64,000 nt of DNA from Polyangia bacterium (GTDB lineage Bacteria > Myxococcota_A > Polyangia > Nannocystales > Nannocystaceae), in contig JAUIKS010000002.1 of assembly GCA_030430565.1 (NCBI GenBank), positions 186,001 through 250,000 of the forward strand, given 5' to 3'. The notes beneath the pieces were generated by a model, which saw nothing but the letters and a program-made list of their open reading frames with translations, searched no databases and had not been told where the DNA came from. Positions within the stretch are counted from its first letter, which is position 1, and every line of letters starts with the position of its first letter. This document shows positions 26,470 to 35,131 of the stretch, one piece after another. The position numbers and the translations under genes are program-made.

Positions 26470-27723
26470 ATGGTGGGGCTGTTGACTGCCATGCTGGTCT
26501 TGCTGGCGCAGGAGGCGTCGGCCGAGTCGGCCGGCCAACAGGTCTCCACCGACCCCATGTGTCGACGCTGGATCGACGAGACCCAGCTCCTCGAGGAGCC
26601 CGAGTGGATCAAGCACACGGTCGCGCCCAAGGAGCGCGTCTCGCAGCTGTCGGCTCGCTACGGCGTCAAGCGCGAGGACATCGTCGAGTGGAACAAGCTC
26701 AAGCACAGCCGGGTCAGCCTGCGCAAGGGCCGGAAGCTCAAGATCAAGACCGCGCGCGTCCCCCCGCCCCGCGAAGAGCTCACGCACGTCGTCGTGGAGG
26801 GCGAGGAGTGGTTTGACGTCGCGGTCAAGCACCGCGTCAGCACCAAAGACCTGCGGGCCTGGAACTACCGCGTCCGCAGCAAGCCGCTCAAGCCAGGGCA
26901 AGAGCTGACCGTCTGGATCGACCCCGGCTTCCCGCGCACGGTCAATTGCAAGCGCGGGACGCCGCCGCCGCCGCTCGAGTTCCGCAAGGACGCGATCAGC
27001 CGCGGGCGCCCGCAGTACGGGCGCCTCAAGAACGGGATCCTGCTGCCCGAGAGCCCGCTGTGGACGCGGCGCGAGACCGGCGTCAACGTCCTGTGGGCGA
27101 GCTCGCACACGGTCGAGAACCTCGAGAAGGCGTTCCGCTCGCTGCGCGTCGACGCCGGCTACGACGGCGAGGTCATCATCGGCTCGATCAGCCGCAAGCG
27201 CGGCGGCCGGTTCCCGCCGCACAAGTCCCACCGCACCGGGAAAGACATCGACATCCGCCTGCCGCTGCTCCCCGGCGTCATCCCCAACACCTACCCCCGC
27301 CCGGACGTCGTGGACTGGGCCGGGCTGTGGGAGCTGATCAAGGCGCTCATCGACACCGGCGAGGTCTCGATGATCTTCTTCGACTGGCGCCTTCAGAAGC
27401 ACCTCTACAAGGCCGCGCGCGAGGAGGGCTTCACCGAGGAGGAGCTGCGCCCGGTGCTGCACTGGCCGCGCCACGAGCACAAGTGGGAGGCGATCGTCCG
27501 TCACTCCCACGGGCACAAGGGCCACATCCACGTGCGCTTCCTGTGCGGCGTCGATGAGGACCAGTGCGGCCCGAGCCGCGCCAGGACGCTGCTGCGCCGC
27601 GGCTGGATCGACCCGCAGCCGAGCGGCAAGGAGTCGCGCGAGGGCGCCCTAGAGCGCCGCGAGCAGTGGAAGAAAGAGGGCCGCACGCTCGACGAGGGTG
27701 ACGAGGCGGACGAGGACGAGTAG
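26470..27723 (+). CDS. Exported LysM-MepA peptidoglycan endopeptidase
   Basis: 417 residues; short signal (GLLTAMLVLLAQEASA). Two LysM-type modules bind peptidoglycan: IKHTVAPKERVSQLSARYGV (about 47-95) and THVVVEGEEWFDVAVKHRVS (106-150). The C-terminal half is a penicillin-insensitive murein endopeptidase (MepA) domain: HKSHRTGKDIDIRLPLLPG supplies a Zn His and Asp; RHSHGHKGHIHVRFLCG supplies the final His pair. MepA cuts the D-Ala-meso-DAP cross-link. The tail is charged (Glu/Asp/Lys). Start ATG 26470 overlaps a competing out-of-frame ATG at 26464. No obvious ribosome-binding site. Confidence 0.9.
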   Translation: MVGLLTAMLVLLAQEASAESAGQQVSTDPMCRRWIDETQLLEEPEWIKHTVAPKERVSQLSARYGVKREDIVEWNKLKHSRVSLRKGRKLKIKTARVPPPREELTHVVVEGEEWFDVAVKHRVSTKDLRAWNYRVRSKPLKPGQELTVWIDPGFPRTVNCKRGTPPPPLEFRKDAISRGRPQYGRLKNGILLPESPLWTRRETGVNVLWASSHTVENLEKAFRSLRVDAGYDGEVIIGSISRKRGGRFPPHKSHRTGKDIDIRLPLLPGVIPNTYPRPDVVDWAGLWELIKALIDTGEVSMIFFDWRLQKHLYKAAREEGFTEEELRPVLHWPRHEHKWEAIVRHSHGHKGHIHVRFLCGVDEDQCGPSRARTLLRRGWIDPQPSGKESREGALERREQWKKEGRTLDEGDEADEDE

Positions 27724-27811
27724 AGCGCCGCGCCGACGCGGTCGGCGAACAACGAGCGCGGCCCCGCCCTGCGCGCGCGCGAACACCGACAACAGGCGCT
27801 ATGCTCGGGGC

Positions 27812-28345
27812 GTGCACAACACGCGATCGCTGCTGCCGGTCCTCGCCGAGCTGGAGGCGCGCGCGCTCCCACGGCTGCTGCGCGAGCCCGAGGAGACGTG
27901 GCAGAGCCTCGACGTCATCTACCACCCGCCGAGGGTCGAGCGCGCGTGGCGACAGCACGGCGAGCTGCGCGTATTCCTCCACCGAATCTGGCCGTGTGAT
28001 CCTGGCGAGGCGCTGCTCCACCCGCACGACTGGCCGAGCGCGGTGCACTTGGTCACCGGTCGCTACGAACATGTCCTCGCGTACCCGCGCGCCGAGGGCC
28101 CGCTGACGCTGACGACCCTCGAGCTGGCGGCCGGCAGCCGCTACGAGCTCGTCGAGCCCGCCGCCTGGCACTCGGTCAGGCCGATCGGCGGCCCCGCGCT
28201 CTCGCTGATGATCACCGCGCGCCCCTACGCGCGCCCGCAGCGGCAGGCCTTCGCCAAGCCGGCGCGCCCGCAGCCGCCGCTCGACGCCGCCTCCAAGCGC
28301 TCGCTGCTCGCGGCGTTTCGCGAGCGCTTTCCGCTGCACGAGTAG
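27812..28345 (+). CDS. Small cupin-like cytoplasmic protein
   Basis: 177 residues from GTG 27812; earlier in-frame codons give Arg/Ala noise. A TATGCT lies 7 bases upstream, so the message may be leaderless. The centre reads as beta strands with spaced His: AVHLVTGRYEHVLAYPRAEG, TLTTLELAAGSRYELVEPAA, WHSVRPIGGPALSLMITARP. This resembles a cupin barrel (cysteine-dioxygenase-like), with the His residues as possible metal ligands. No signal peptide. I cannot name the reaction. Confidence 0.7.
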   Translation: MHNTRSLLPVLAELEARALPRLLREPEETWQSLDVIYHPPRVERAWRQHGELRVFLHRIWPCDPGEALLHPHDWPSAVHLVTGRYEHVLAYPRAEGPLTLTTLELAAGSRYELVEPAAWHSVRPIGGPALSLMITARPYARPQRQAFAKPARPQPPLDAASKRSLLAAFRERFPLHE

Positions 28346-28619
28346 CGCTCGAGCTCGCCGCGCGGCGGCCATGATCGCCCGTGGGGCAGAACGCGCCACG
28401 CTTGCGCGCGCGCGCAAGCGTGTCGCGCCCGGCTCGCCCGCGTTCGCGAGGGCGCGCGCGTGACCGAACGCGGCCGCGCGACGACGACGCGGCGTCGATT
28501 GCACGCTCACGGGCCGGGTTCGGTACCATAGACAGCGCGAGCGAGCTGGCAGAGTCAGTGTCACTGCGAGGGGTACATTCCGGCGGCCCGGCGACGGGCG
28601 GCACGCGAGGGCGCGCGGC

Positions 28620-30587
28620 GTGAGCGACGCCCGGAGCAGCGGCACCGGCACGGCGTTCACGCGCGAGCCGTCCGCCCCTACGCCGCTGTGGCCGATCGCC
28701 TCTACGCTCGTCTACGTGCTCGTGTTCGTGCTGGTCTTTCGACCAGACTCGGGCCGCGCCGGCGTCGGCGTCCTCGCGCTCCTCCCGGTGTGCGTGATCG
28801 CGTGGCAGCGCGGCACGATCGCCGGCGCGAGCGCGGGGCTCGGCGCGATCGCGTTGACCACCGCGCTCTTCAACCTGTGCGGCCAGACAGGTCTCTTCGT
28901 GCTGATCGAGCTCGGCGGCGGCCCGGGGCTGATCGCGCTCGTCGCGATCGGCGCGGCGGTCGGGCGGGCCCGGGTGCTCGCGCTCAAGGTCAACGATCAG
29001 CTGCGCGAGAAGATCAACGCCGTGCGGGCGCTCCGCGCCAGCGAGCGCCGCTATGCCCTCGCGGCGCGCGGCGCCAACGACGGCGTCTGGGACTGGGACC
29101 ACGTCCGCGACCGCGTGTACTTCTCGCCGCGCTGGCGCGCGCTGATGGGTATGTCGCCCGACGATCGCGACGATCGCCCGGCGCTGCTGCTCGCGCGCGT
29201 GCACCCGGAGGATCGCGAGCGCGTGGCCAAGAGCATGCGCGACTACACCGCCGGGGAGAGCAGGCAATTCGAGTGCGAATTCCGGGTGACGCGGATGGAC
29301 GGCGCCGTCCGCTGGATGTTGATGCGCGCGGCCTCGGAGCGCGCCGGCGAGACGATCATCCGGACCGCGGGCTCGCTCACCGACATCACGCTGATCCGCG
29401 AGGCCGCGAGCGAGCAGACGAAGACCGCGCTGCTGCTGCACGCGACCGAGAGCCTCGAGATCGGGATCATCGTGCTCACCGACAGCCTCACGCCGCAGAG
29501 CTACGGCGGCGCGCTGACCGAGCTGACCGCCGCGTGGGCGTCTCCGTCCGCCTGGTGGGAGGCGCTGCGCGAGCACGTCACGGTGCTCGACCGCCGCGAG
29601 TGCTCCATCTGCGGCCGCGATGAGCGACACGGTCGCCACGAGGTCGAGCTCGAGGCGCCGACGGGTGAGCGACGCGTCTTCGAGCTCGTGCTGACGGGGC
29701 ACCGCCACGACCTCGGCTCGGCCGACGCCTGCCAGATCGCGTTCGTCCGCGACACCACGGCCGCCGCGCTCGCGCTCAAGCAGCAGCACGCGCTCAACGA
29801 GCGCCTGCTGCAGGCCCGCGACCTCGCGCTCGCGGCGAGCCGGGCCAAGAGCGAGTTCCTCGCGACGATGAGCCACGAGCTGCGCACCCCGCTCAACGCG
29901 ATCATCGGCTACACCGAGATGCTCTCGGAGAACGCGGCCGAGCTCGGCGGCGCGCAGGCCGAGCAAGACACCCACCGGATCCTCGAGGCCAGCCACCACC
30001 TCCTGCAGCTGATCAACGAGGTCCTCGACCTCGCCAAGATCGAGTCCGGACACTTCGAGATCGACCGCGTCAACGTCGACGTCGCCGCGCTGGTCAAGGG
30101 GATCGTCGAGACCGTTCGCCCGCTCGCGCGGCGCAACGGCAACACGCTCGAGCTGCGCCTCGGCGACGCGCTCGGGTCGATGTTCACGGACCAGACGCGC
30201 CTGCGGCAGGTCCTGCTCAACATCCTCGGCAACGCCTGCAAATTCACCGAGCGCGGGGCGGTCCAAATCGAGGTCGCGCGCGAGCCCGGCCAGGACGCGC
30301 GGAGCCGACGCGATGACCAGCTGCGCTTCCGCGTGTCCGACACCGGCATCGGCATGGACGACAGCACGCAGGCGCGGATCTTCCAGGAGTTCTTCCAGGC
30401 CGACGGCTCACGCCGTCGCGAGCACGAGGGCACGGGCCTCGGGCTGACGCTCGCGCGACACTTCTGCGAGCTCATGGGCGGCGACGTCAGCGTGCGCAGC
30501 ACCCCTGGGCTCGGCTCCACCTTCACGGTGGTCCTGCCCGCGGTCGCGCCCGCGTCGACGCCCGTCCGCGCCCGTGAGGCGGTCTGA
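28620..30587 (+). CDS. Membrane PAS-domain sensor histidine kinase
   Basis: 655 residues from GTG 28620. Four membrane helices (28-130: LWPIASTLVYVLVFVLVF; IAGASAGLGAIALTTALF) precede a PAS/PAC module (RYALAARGANDGVWDWDHVR to IIRTAGSLTDI). A second region contains CSICGRDERHGRHEVEL, a Cys-x2-Cys plus His pair that could bind zinc. A short coil leads to HisKA with His419 in SHELRTPLNAIIGYTEML and a HATPase_c domain (NILGNACKFTERG, DTGIGM, GTGLGLTLARHFCELMGG). No response regulator is adjacent, so it is an orphan kinase. It lies 274 bp downstream of the cupin-like gene. Confidence 0.93.
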   Translation: MSDARSSGTGTAFTREPSAPTPLWPIASTLVYVLVFVLVFRPDSGRAGVGVLALLPVCVIAWQRGTIAGASAGLGAIALTTALFNLCGQTGLFVLIELGGGPGLIALVAIGAAVGRARVLALKVNDQLREKINAVRALRASERRYALAARGANDGVWDWDHVRDRVYFSPRWRALMGMSPDDRDDRPALLLARVHPEDRERVAKSMRDYTAGESRQFECEFRVTRMDGAVRWMLMRAASERAGETIIRTAGSLTDITLIREAASEQTKTALLLHATESLEIGIIVLTDSLTPQSYGGALTELTAAWASPSAWWEALREHVTVLDRRECSICGRDERHGRHEVELEAPTGERRVFELVLTGHRHDLGSADACQIAFVRDTTAAALALKQQHALNERLLQARDLALAASRAKSEFLATMSHELRTPLNAIIGYTEMLSENAAELGGAQAEQDTHRILEASHHLLQLINEVLDLAKIESGHFEIDRVNVDVAALVKGIVETVRPLARRNGNTLELRLGDALGSMFTDQTRLRQVLLNILGNACKFTERGAVQIEVAREPGQDARSRRDDQLRFRVSDTGIGMDDSTQARIFQEFFQADGSRRREHEGTGLGLTLARHFCELMGGDVSVRSTPGLGSTFTVVLPAVAPASTPVRAREAV

Positions 30588-30606
30588 GGAGCTCGCGCGC
30601 TGATCG

Positions 30607-31044
30607 CTAGCCCGACGCGGCGCGGCCCTCGTCTGCCCGCGCCCCGCGGCACTCGGCGGCGCAGTCGCGCTGGATCTGCTCCCACGCGACCGCGCGCATC
30701 TGGCTGCGGCGCAGGCAGTCCTCGACGCAGGGGTCGGCCGGCGCGTCCTCGTCGGGCGCGGGCTCGCGCGCCGGCTCGTCCGGCCCGCGCGGCTCGGCGA
30801 CCGCGCGGCTCGGCTCGACCCGCGCGGGCCCAGCCGCGCCCGACTCGGCGACCGCTTCGTCCGCCGGACCACCTGACTCATTCGACATATCGCTGGGCTC
30901 CGCGCTCGCGCGCTCGACCGGCTCGGGGGCGCGCCGCTCCGGGACGCCGTGGCGACGGCAGCTCGCCTGCGCGAGCGCGCCCGCGACGAGCAGCGCGGTG
31001 AGGAGGGCGCGACGCGAGCGAGCGCGGCGGATCTTCGGGGACAT
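30607..31044 (-). CDS. Small exported protein of unknown function
   Basis: 145 residues from ATG 31044; ATG 31062 and GTG 31074 are in-frame alternatives. A signal-like stretch (RRALLTALLVAGALAQASC) ends at Cys, though the -3 residue (Gln) is not a classical lipobox. A Pro/Glu/Ala low-complexity linker covers about 70 residues, then a short Cys-containing tail PCVEDCLRRSQMRAVAWEQI and DCAAECRGAR. A paired CxxxC pattern at the end may form a helical hairpin (CHCH-like). Convergent with the histidine kinase, 19 bp apart. Confidence 0.65.
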   Translation of the reverse strand: MSPKIRRARSRRALLTALLVAGALAQASCRRHGVPERRAPEPVERASAEPSDMSNESGGPADEAVAESGAAGPARVEPSRAVAEPRGPDEPAREPAPDEDAPADPCVEDCLRRSQMRAVAWEQIQRDCAAECRGARADEGRAASG

Positions 31045-31322
31045 GATCACGACAGCGCGCATAGCATCCCACACCAGCCCGCGCGGGCTCGGGTTGAAGT
31101 TTCCGCTTGCGACGCTGGCGGCCTTCCCATAGCCTCATTTCGTCGACTCCACGCCGCGCCCGTGATGGCTGCCGCGTCGAGGTGACTTCCGTGATGTCCT
31201 CGCGCGCCGCGTGCGGGATCCGAGACAGGTCGAGCTCCGGGCGCAGCAGCGCGCGGCCATGCTGGAGCGACTGCACGCCGCCGTCGATGACCCGCGCGGC
31301 GAAGACGACCCGTGAGCGTCGC

Positions 31323-32687
31323 TCAGCGGTTGTAGGGGTACTCCTGCACCCAGCGAAAACCCCGCGTGAGCAGCCGGAAGCGCTCGCGCGGGACGGGCTG
31401 CAGCGTCACCTCGTGCGCGCGCGCGTCGAGCTCGCCCGCGAGCGCGAGGGAGTCGTCGGGCCCGCGGGTGAACGTGAGGACATGCGTCACGCGAGGCGGC
31501 GGCTCCTGCTCGTCGGGGCGCTCGAGCTCGCCGTACCAGCGCGGCATGGGCGTCAGCGTCAGCGTGCCGGCGTCCTCGTCGACCGCCGCGGAGTAGACCT
31601 GCTTCGCGCCGTCCATCGCCAGCGTCGAGAGCCGCCCCCGGCGATCGAAGATCACCCAGCGCCAGCGCTCGTCCGCGGTGAGCAGCGGCGGGAGCTCGCG
31701 GCCGTCGAGTTCGAAGCGCTCGACCTCGTAGAGCCCGTAGAGCGGCGGCGCGGGCTGCCCGTCGCCGAGGCGGGGGATCCACATCAGGTTGAGCACGCAG
31801 TGGACCGTCACCAGGTACAGCGAGAGCGCGACGCAGACGATCCGCCAGCGCCGTCGCGCACGCTCGCCCCGCCACGGGCTCTCGACCACGCGGGCCGGCG
31901 CCGGCCGGCCGGAGGCGAACAGCGCGTACAGGCGCGCGCGGTCGCGGGCCATCAGCAGCAGCGCGAAGCCGAGCAGGTGCAGCGAGTACTGCTTGACCGC
32001 GATGTCGTAGCTGAAGTTGAGCATGACGACGTTGGTCATCACGCCCGCCGCGACGAGGCTGCCGAGCAGCGTCAAGCGACGCGAGAGCAGCAAGAGCCCG
32101 GCGACCACCTCGAGCGCGCCCGAGAACACGGTGTAGGAGGTCGAGTAGCCCATGAACGTCCAGGCCAGGCCCATGGGCGACGACTCGCCGTAGGGCGTGA
32201 TCAGGCGCTCGAGGCTGGGCGCGGGGAACTGCAGCTTGAACAGCTTCACGAAGCCGTAGCTCAGCATCGTCGAGGCGAGGTAGTAGCGCGTGACGATCCG
32301 CAGCCAGAGCGCCGTCACGCCCAGGCCCTCGGCGCCGCGACGGCGGGCGACGAGCGTCCAGGCGATCGCGCCGAGCGTGGCGAAGAGCGCGTAGGCGAAC
32401 AAGCTCACGTAGTGAAACAGCGTGTCGCCGCTGCCCGAGTAGCGGCGCACGATCGGCGCGTCGATGGCGAGGAGGTGCTGCCCGACCCACGGCACGACCA
32501 CGTCCCACAGCCCGCCGTAGACCGCGCTCACGACGCCGTCGAGCCCGGGGATCAGGTCTAAGGGGAAGGGCGCGACGTACAGCGCGACGTACAGCGCGAG
32601 CACGCGCGGCGCGAACGCGCGCCCCAGTGACAGTGCGGTGGATGAGACGGCGCGCGGCATCAATGGATACACGGCGGGCGCGGGCAT
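31323..32687 (-). CDS. DoxX-like integral membrane protein
   Basis: 454 residues from ATG 32687 (ATG 32660 possible). About eight hydrophobic helices: VLALYVALYVAPFPL, YVSLFAYALFATLGAIAWTL, YYLASTMLSYGFVKLFKLQF, VFSGALEVVAGLLLLSRRLT, LLGSLVAAGVMTNVVMLNFS, LHLLGFALLLMARD and WRIVCVALSLYLVTVHCVLN. The GALEVVAGLLLLSRRLTLLG segment with following helices resembles DoxX/HTTM-type proteins. A soluble C-terminal part of about 130 residues is beta-rich (RWRWVIFDRRGRLSTLAMDG). Function unknown; it starts 25 bp after the M23 peptidase stop and may share its transcript. Confidence 0.78.
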   Translation of the reverse strand: MPAPAVYPLMPRAVSSTALSLGRAFAPRVLALYVALYVAPFPLDLIPGLDGVVSAVYGGLWDVVVPWVGQHLLAIDAPIVRRYSGSGDTLFHYVSLFAYALFATLGAIAWTLVARRRGAEGLGVTALWLRIVTRYYLASTMLSYGFVKLFKLQFPAPSLERLITPYGESSPMGLAWTFMGYSTSYTVFSGALEVVAGLLLLSRRLTLLGSLVAAGVMTNVVMLNFSYDIAVKQYSLHLLGFALLLMARDRARLYALFASGRPAPARVVESPWRGERARRRWRIVCVALSLYLVTVHCVLNLMWIPRLGDGQPAPPLYGLYEVERFELDGRELPPLLTADERWRWVIFDRRGRLSTLAMDGAKQVYSAAVDEDAGTLTLTPMPRWYGELERPDEQEPPPRVTHVLTFTRGPDDSLALAGELDARAHEVTLQPVPRERFRLLTRGFRWVQEYPYNR

Positions 32688-32712
32688 CGGTTCCCGCGAC
32701 GTCGAGCGGGCG

Positions 32713-34098
32713 TCACCCGCAGTAGCTCCCGGCGGGGTTCTCCGAGTTGCAGCTGCCGAGGAAGGCGTTCTGCCCGCCCGGGACCGACACGGTCTCGATG
32801 TGGATGTGCGGCCCCGACGAGCAGCCCGAGTTGCCGCTGTAGGCGAGCAGCTGGTCCTGCTCGAGGTGCGCGCCGTTGCCGACCCCCGGCGCGAGATCGT
32901 CGATGTGCAGGTAGTAGATGTAGAAGTCGTTGCCGGGGTTGTTCGGGTCGCCGCAGTCGGCCTTCAGCTTGACGTAGTTAAAGGCGTTCCAGCACGACGG
33001 CGAGCAGCCGTTGTTGTAGCAGTTGGGGAAGCCGAGCGCGTGGCTGACGACGGTGCCCGCCATGCCCGAGTAGATCGGCGTGCCGACGGCGGTCCCGTAG
33101 TCGATGCCGTAGTGCGATCCGCCGCCGCCGCACGCGGAGTAGGACTGCGTGAGCGAGCCCGGCGGCTTCTCGAGGCAGCAGTCGTTGTTGCCCTGCTGCG
33201 GCGCGCACTCGTCGGGCACGCCCGGCGGCATCTGCTGGCAGCCGCTCAGGCAGTCCTGCTGCCCCTGCGTGGCTTGGTTGACGCACTCGAAGAGCACGTC
33301 GTCGGCGACGCCCGGCTGCAGGCTCGCGCCGCAGTACGGCCCGTTCCCGCCGTCGGCGTACTGACACAGGTCCTCGTTGAGCTCGGGCTTGCACTCGTCG
33401 GCGTAGCCCGGCGGGTTGACCTGGCAGCCGTTCGCGCACGGCTCGGTGCTCACGGTGTCGCCGTTGTTGCACAGGTACAGCGTGCCGGCCGCGCCGCCGT
33501 TGAGGGTCTCGCCGCAGTAGTGCCCGTTGCCGTCCTGCGCCGACTCGCACGGGTCCTCGTTGACCGGGTTGCAGACGTTGTTGTCGCAGCCGTTCGCGCA
33601 CGGCTGGGCGCTGAAGGTCATCCCGTCCGCGCACTGGTACACGCTCCCGTGATCGGCGAGCCCGCCCAGGGTCGCGCCGCAGTAGACGCCGTCTCGCCAA
33701 CCATCGCAGGGGTCCTCGGGCGGCGGATCACCGGTGCCGCTCGGGTCGCAGCCCCCGGGCATCTCCTCGCAGGGATCGTCGGTCGGGTCGACGGCGGTGG
33801 TGCCCGTCTGCGTGCTCGCGGTCGTCGACCCCCCGCTCGTCGTCGCGCTCGCGCCCGTCGTCGTCGGGCCCCCGCTCGTCGCGCCGACGGTCGCGGTCCC
33901 GTCGTCGTCGTCGTCATCGCCCGCGCCGCTCGTCGTCCCCGAGCTGCCCGCCGAGGCGCCGACGGTCGTGATCGCGCTGGTCGTGCCGTCGCCCCCGCCC
34001 CCCGCGTAGCAGCCGCCCGCGCAGATCGTCAGCGCGCCGAGCAGCGCGCGCGACCGAAGAAACAGGTCTGTTTGTACATGTCTCACCGCGCTGCCCAT
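32713..34098 (-). CDS. Exported M23 metallopeptidase with Cys-rich repeats
   Basis: 461 residues from ATG 34098. Export segment LRSRALLGALTICAGGC, then a Gly/Ser/Thr linker with seven consecutive Asp/Thr-type acidic residues. Three Cys-rich repeats of about 45-50 residues follow, built on GxYCGATLGG...YQC..G......PCANGC...PPG..DEC (start near 150, 200 and 250). The C-terminal LytM/M23 domain has SHYGIDYGTAVGTPIYSG (HxxxD), YIYYLHIDDLAPG and GPHIHIETV (HxH): all zinc ligands present. Cuts peptide cross-links in peptidoglycan, perhaps of prey. The Cys repeats may bind wall or protein. It follows the seven-repeat Cys protein by 19 bp, so probably one operon. Confidence 0.9.
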   Translation of the reverse strand: MGSAVRHVQTDLFLRSRALLGALTICAGGCYAGGGGDGTTSAITTVGASAGSSGTTSGAGDDDDDDGTATVGATSGGPTTTGASATTSGGSTTASTQTGTTAVDPTDDPCEEMPGGCDPSGTGDPPPEDPCDGWRDGVYCGATLGGLADHGSVYQCADGMTFSAQPCANGCDNNVCNPVNEDPCESAQDGNGHYCGETLNGGAAGTLYLCNNGDTVSTEPCANGCQVNPPGYADECKPELNEDLCQYADGGNGPYCGASLQPGVADDVLFECVNQATQGQQDCLSGCQQMPPGVPDECAPQQGNNDCCLEKPPGSLTQSYSACGGGGSHYGIDYGTAVGTPIYSGMAGTVVSHALGFPNCYNNGCSPSCWNAFNYVKLKADCGDPNNPGNDFYIYYLHIDDLAPGVGNGAHLEQDQLLAYSGNSGCSSGPHIHIETVSVPGGQNAFLGSCNSENPAGSYCG

Positions 34099-34117
34099 CC
34101 CCGCCCCGCGCTCGCGC

Positions 34118-35056
34118 TCAGTTGCACTGCGACTGGTACTGGTTGTAGCCCTGCACCCAGTCGCCGTCCTGGTACGAGCCGTCGCCGTTGGGGTCGCAGT
34201 AGCCCCCCGGCGAGGTCATGTCGCAATTCGGCGTGTTCGGCCCGTAGAAGCAAAAATTGTCGAACATCGGGTCGTCGCTGCACGGGCACGGGCAGGCGCC
34301 GCAGTCCTGGGGGCACGAGCCGCAGGTCTCGTTGCCGTTGCAGCTGTTGTCGCCGCAGCTCGGCGCGCAGCCGCCGCAGTCGTTCTCGCAGGTGGCGCAG
34401 GTCTCGTCGCCGTTGCACATCGCGTCGCCGCAGATCGGCGGACAGTCTCCGCAGTCCATCTTGCAGTTGACGCAGGTCTCGCCTGGTTCACAGGTCATGT
34501 TCCCGCAGTTCGCCGGGCACTCCCCGCAGTCCTGCTCGCAGCCGTCGCAGCTCTCGCTGTCCGCGCAGATCGCGTCGCCGCAGATCGACGGGCACTCCCC
34601 GCAGTCGGCCGGGCACTGCTCGCAGGTCTCGTTCTCGCTGCAGAGCTGATCGCCGCAGAAGTCGGGGCACTCTCCGCAGTCGCCGGGACAGCTGCCGCAG
34701 TCCTCCTGCCCGTTGCACTGCCCGTCGCCGCAGCTCGCGTCGCACGAGCCGCAGTCCTCCGGGCAGGTGACGCAGTACTCGACGCCCTCGCACACCGCGT
34801 CGCCGCACATGGCCCCGTCGGCGTCGCTCGACGCGCTGACCCCCTCGCTCTCGCTCCCGCCCTCGCTGCCGGCGGTCCCGGCCTCGGTCTCGCCGTCCGT
34901 GAGCATCGGGCTCGACGCGGAGACCGAGACGGAGCCGCCGCTGAGCGTCGACGAGCCCTCGACCGAGCCGTTGCAGGCGCCCGCGGCGACGAGCGCCCAC
35001 GCGAGCGTGGTCAGCGTGAGCCAAGTACCGCGGGCGCGCGCGTCGCTGGGGGCCAT
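34118..35056 (-). CDS. Exported protein with seven tandem 25-residue Cys repeats
   Basis: 312 residues from ATG 35056; upstream in-frame TTG 35092 lies in the promoter. Signal WLTLTTLAWALVAAGAC is lipobox-like, followed by a Ser/Gly/Glu linker. Residues 84-258 are seven copies of a 25-residue unit with six Cys each, consensus CGDxxCxGxExCxxCPxDCG plus x-Cys-Pro-x-x. The fixed spacing suggests a disulfide-locked rod. A tail (CFYGPNTPNCDMTSPGGYCD) adds four Cys. Similar CGDGxCxxxExCxxCPxDC units occur in secreted proteins of many bacteria; no activity is known to me. Probably co-transcribed with the M23 peptidase. Confidence 0.88.
   Translation of the reverse strand: MAPSDARARGTWLTLTTLAWALVAAGACNGSVEGSSTLSGGSVSVSASSPMLTDGETEAGTAGSEGGSESEGVSASSDADGAMCGDAVCEGVEYCVTCPEDCGSCDASCGDGQCNGQEDCGSCPGDCGECPDFCGDQLCSENETCEQCPADCGECPSICGDAICADSESCDGCEQDCGECPANCGNMTCEPGETCVNCKMDCGDCPPICGDAMCNGDETCATCENDCGGCAPSCGDNSCNGNETCGSCPQDCGACPCPCSDDPMFDNFCFYGPNTPNCDMTSPGGYCDPNGDGSYQDGDWVQGYNQYQSQCN
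34283..34807 (-). repeat. Seven tandem 75-bp repeats (25-residue Cys unit)
   Basis: The seven units are exactly in phase and equal in length but differ at many positions, so the array is old and under protein-level selection rather than freshly duplicated. Confidence 0.9.
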
Positions 35057-35062
35057 GCACAG

Positions 35063-35092
35063 ACAGTACGGCAACGGTCCCGCGGGCCGCAA
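35063..35092 (-). promoter_or_regulatory. Candidate promoter of the Cys-repeat/M23 operon
   Basis: On the minus strand TTGCGG (35087-35092) and TACTGT (35063-35068) are 18 bp apart. The -10 ends 7 bases before the ATG, predicting a leaderless transcript. A perfect 16-bp palindrome, 35102-35117, lies ten bases upstream of the -35. Confidence 0.45.
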
Positions 35093-35101
35093 GCCACAAA
35101 C

Positions 35102-35117
35102 ATGTCCATCAGGACAT
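35102..35117. promoter_or_regulatory. Perfect 16-bp palindrome ATGTCC-N4-GGACAT
   Basis: Six-base arms are separated by ATCA, between the divergent-looking promoter of the Cys-repeat gene and the end of the GNAT gene. It is the most perfect of five TGTCY-N4-RGACA sites in the window and is well placed for an operator. Confidence 0.5.
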
Positions 35118-35131
35118 CTACACGTGACGGC

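Noticed and set aside
31075..31322. Possible gene remnant between the DoxX-like and small exported genes
   Set aside because: One minus frame reads protein-like for about 60 residues (including VVFAARVIDGGVQSLQHGR and ELDLSRIPHAAREDITEV), but it has no good start and then runs across the next gene without a stop. Perhaps a decayed remnant; not enough to call.
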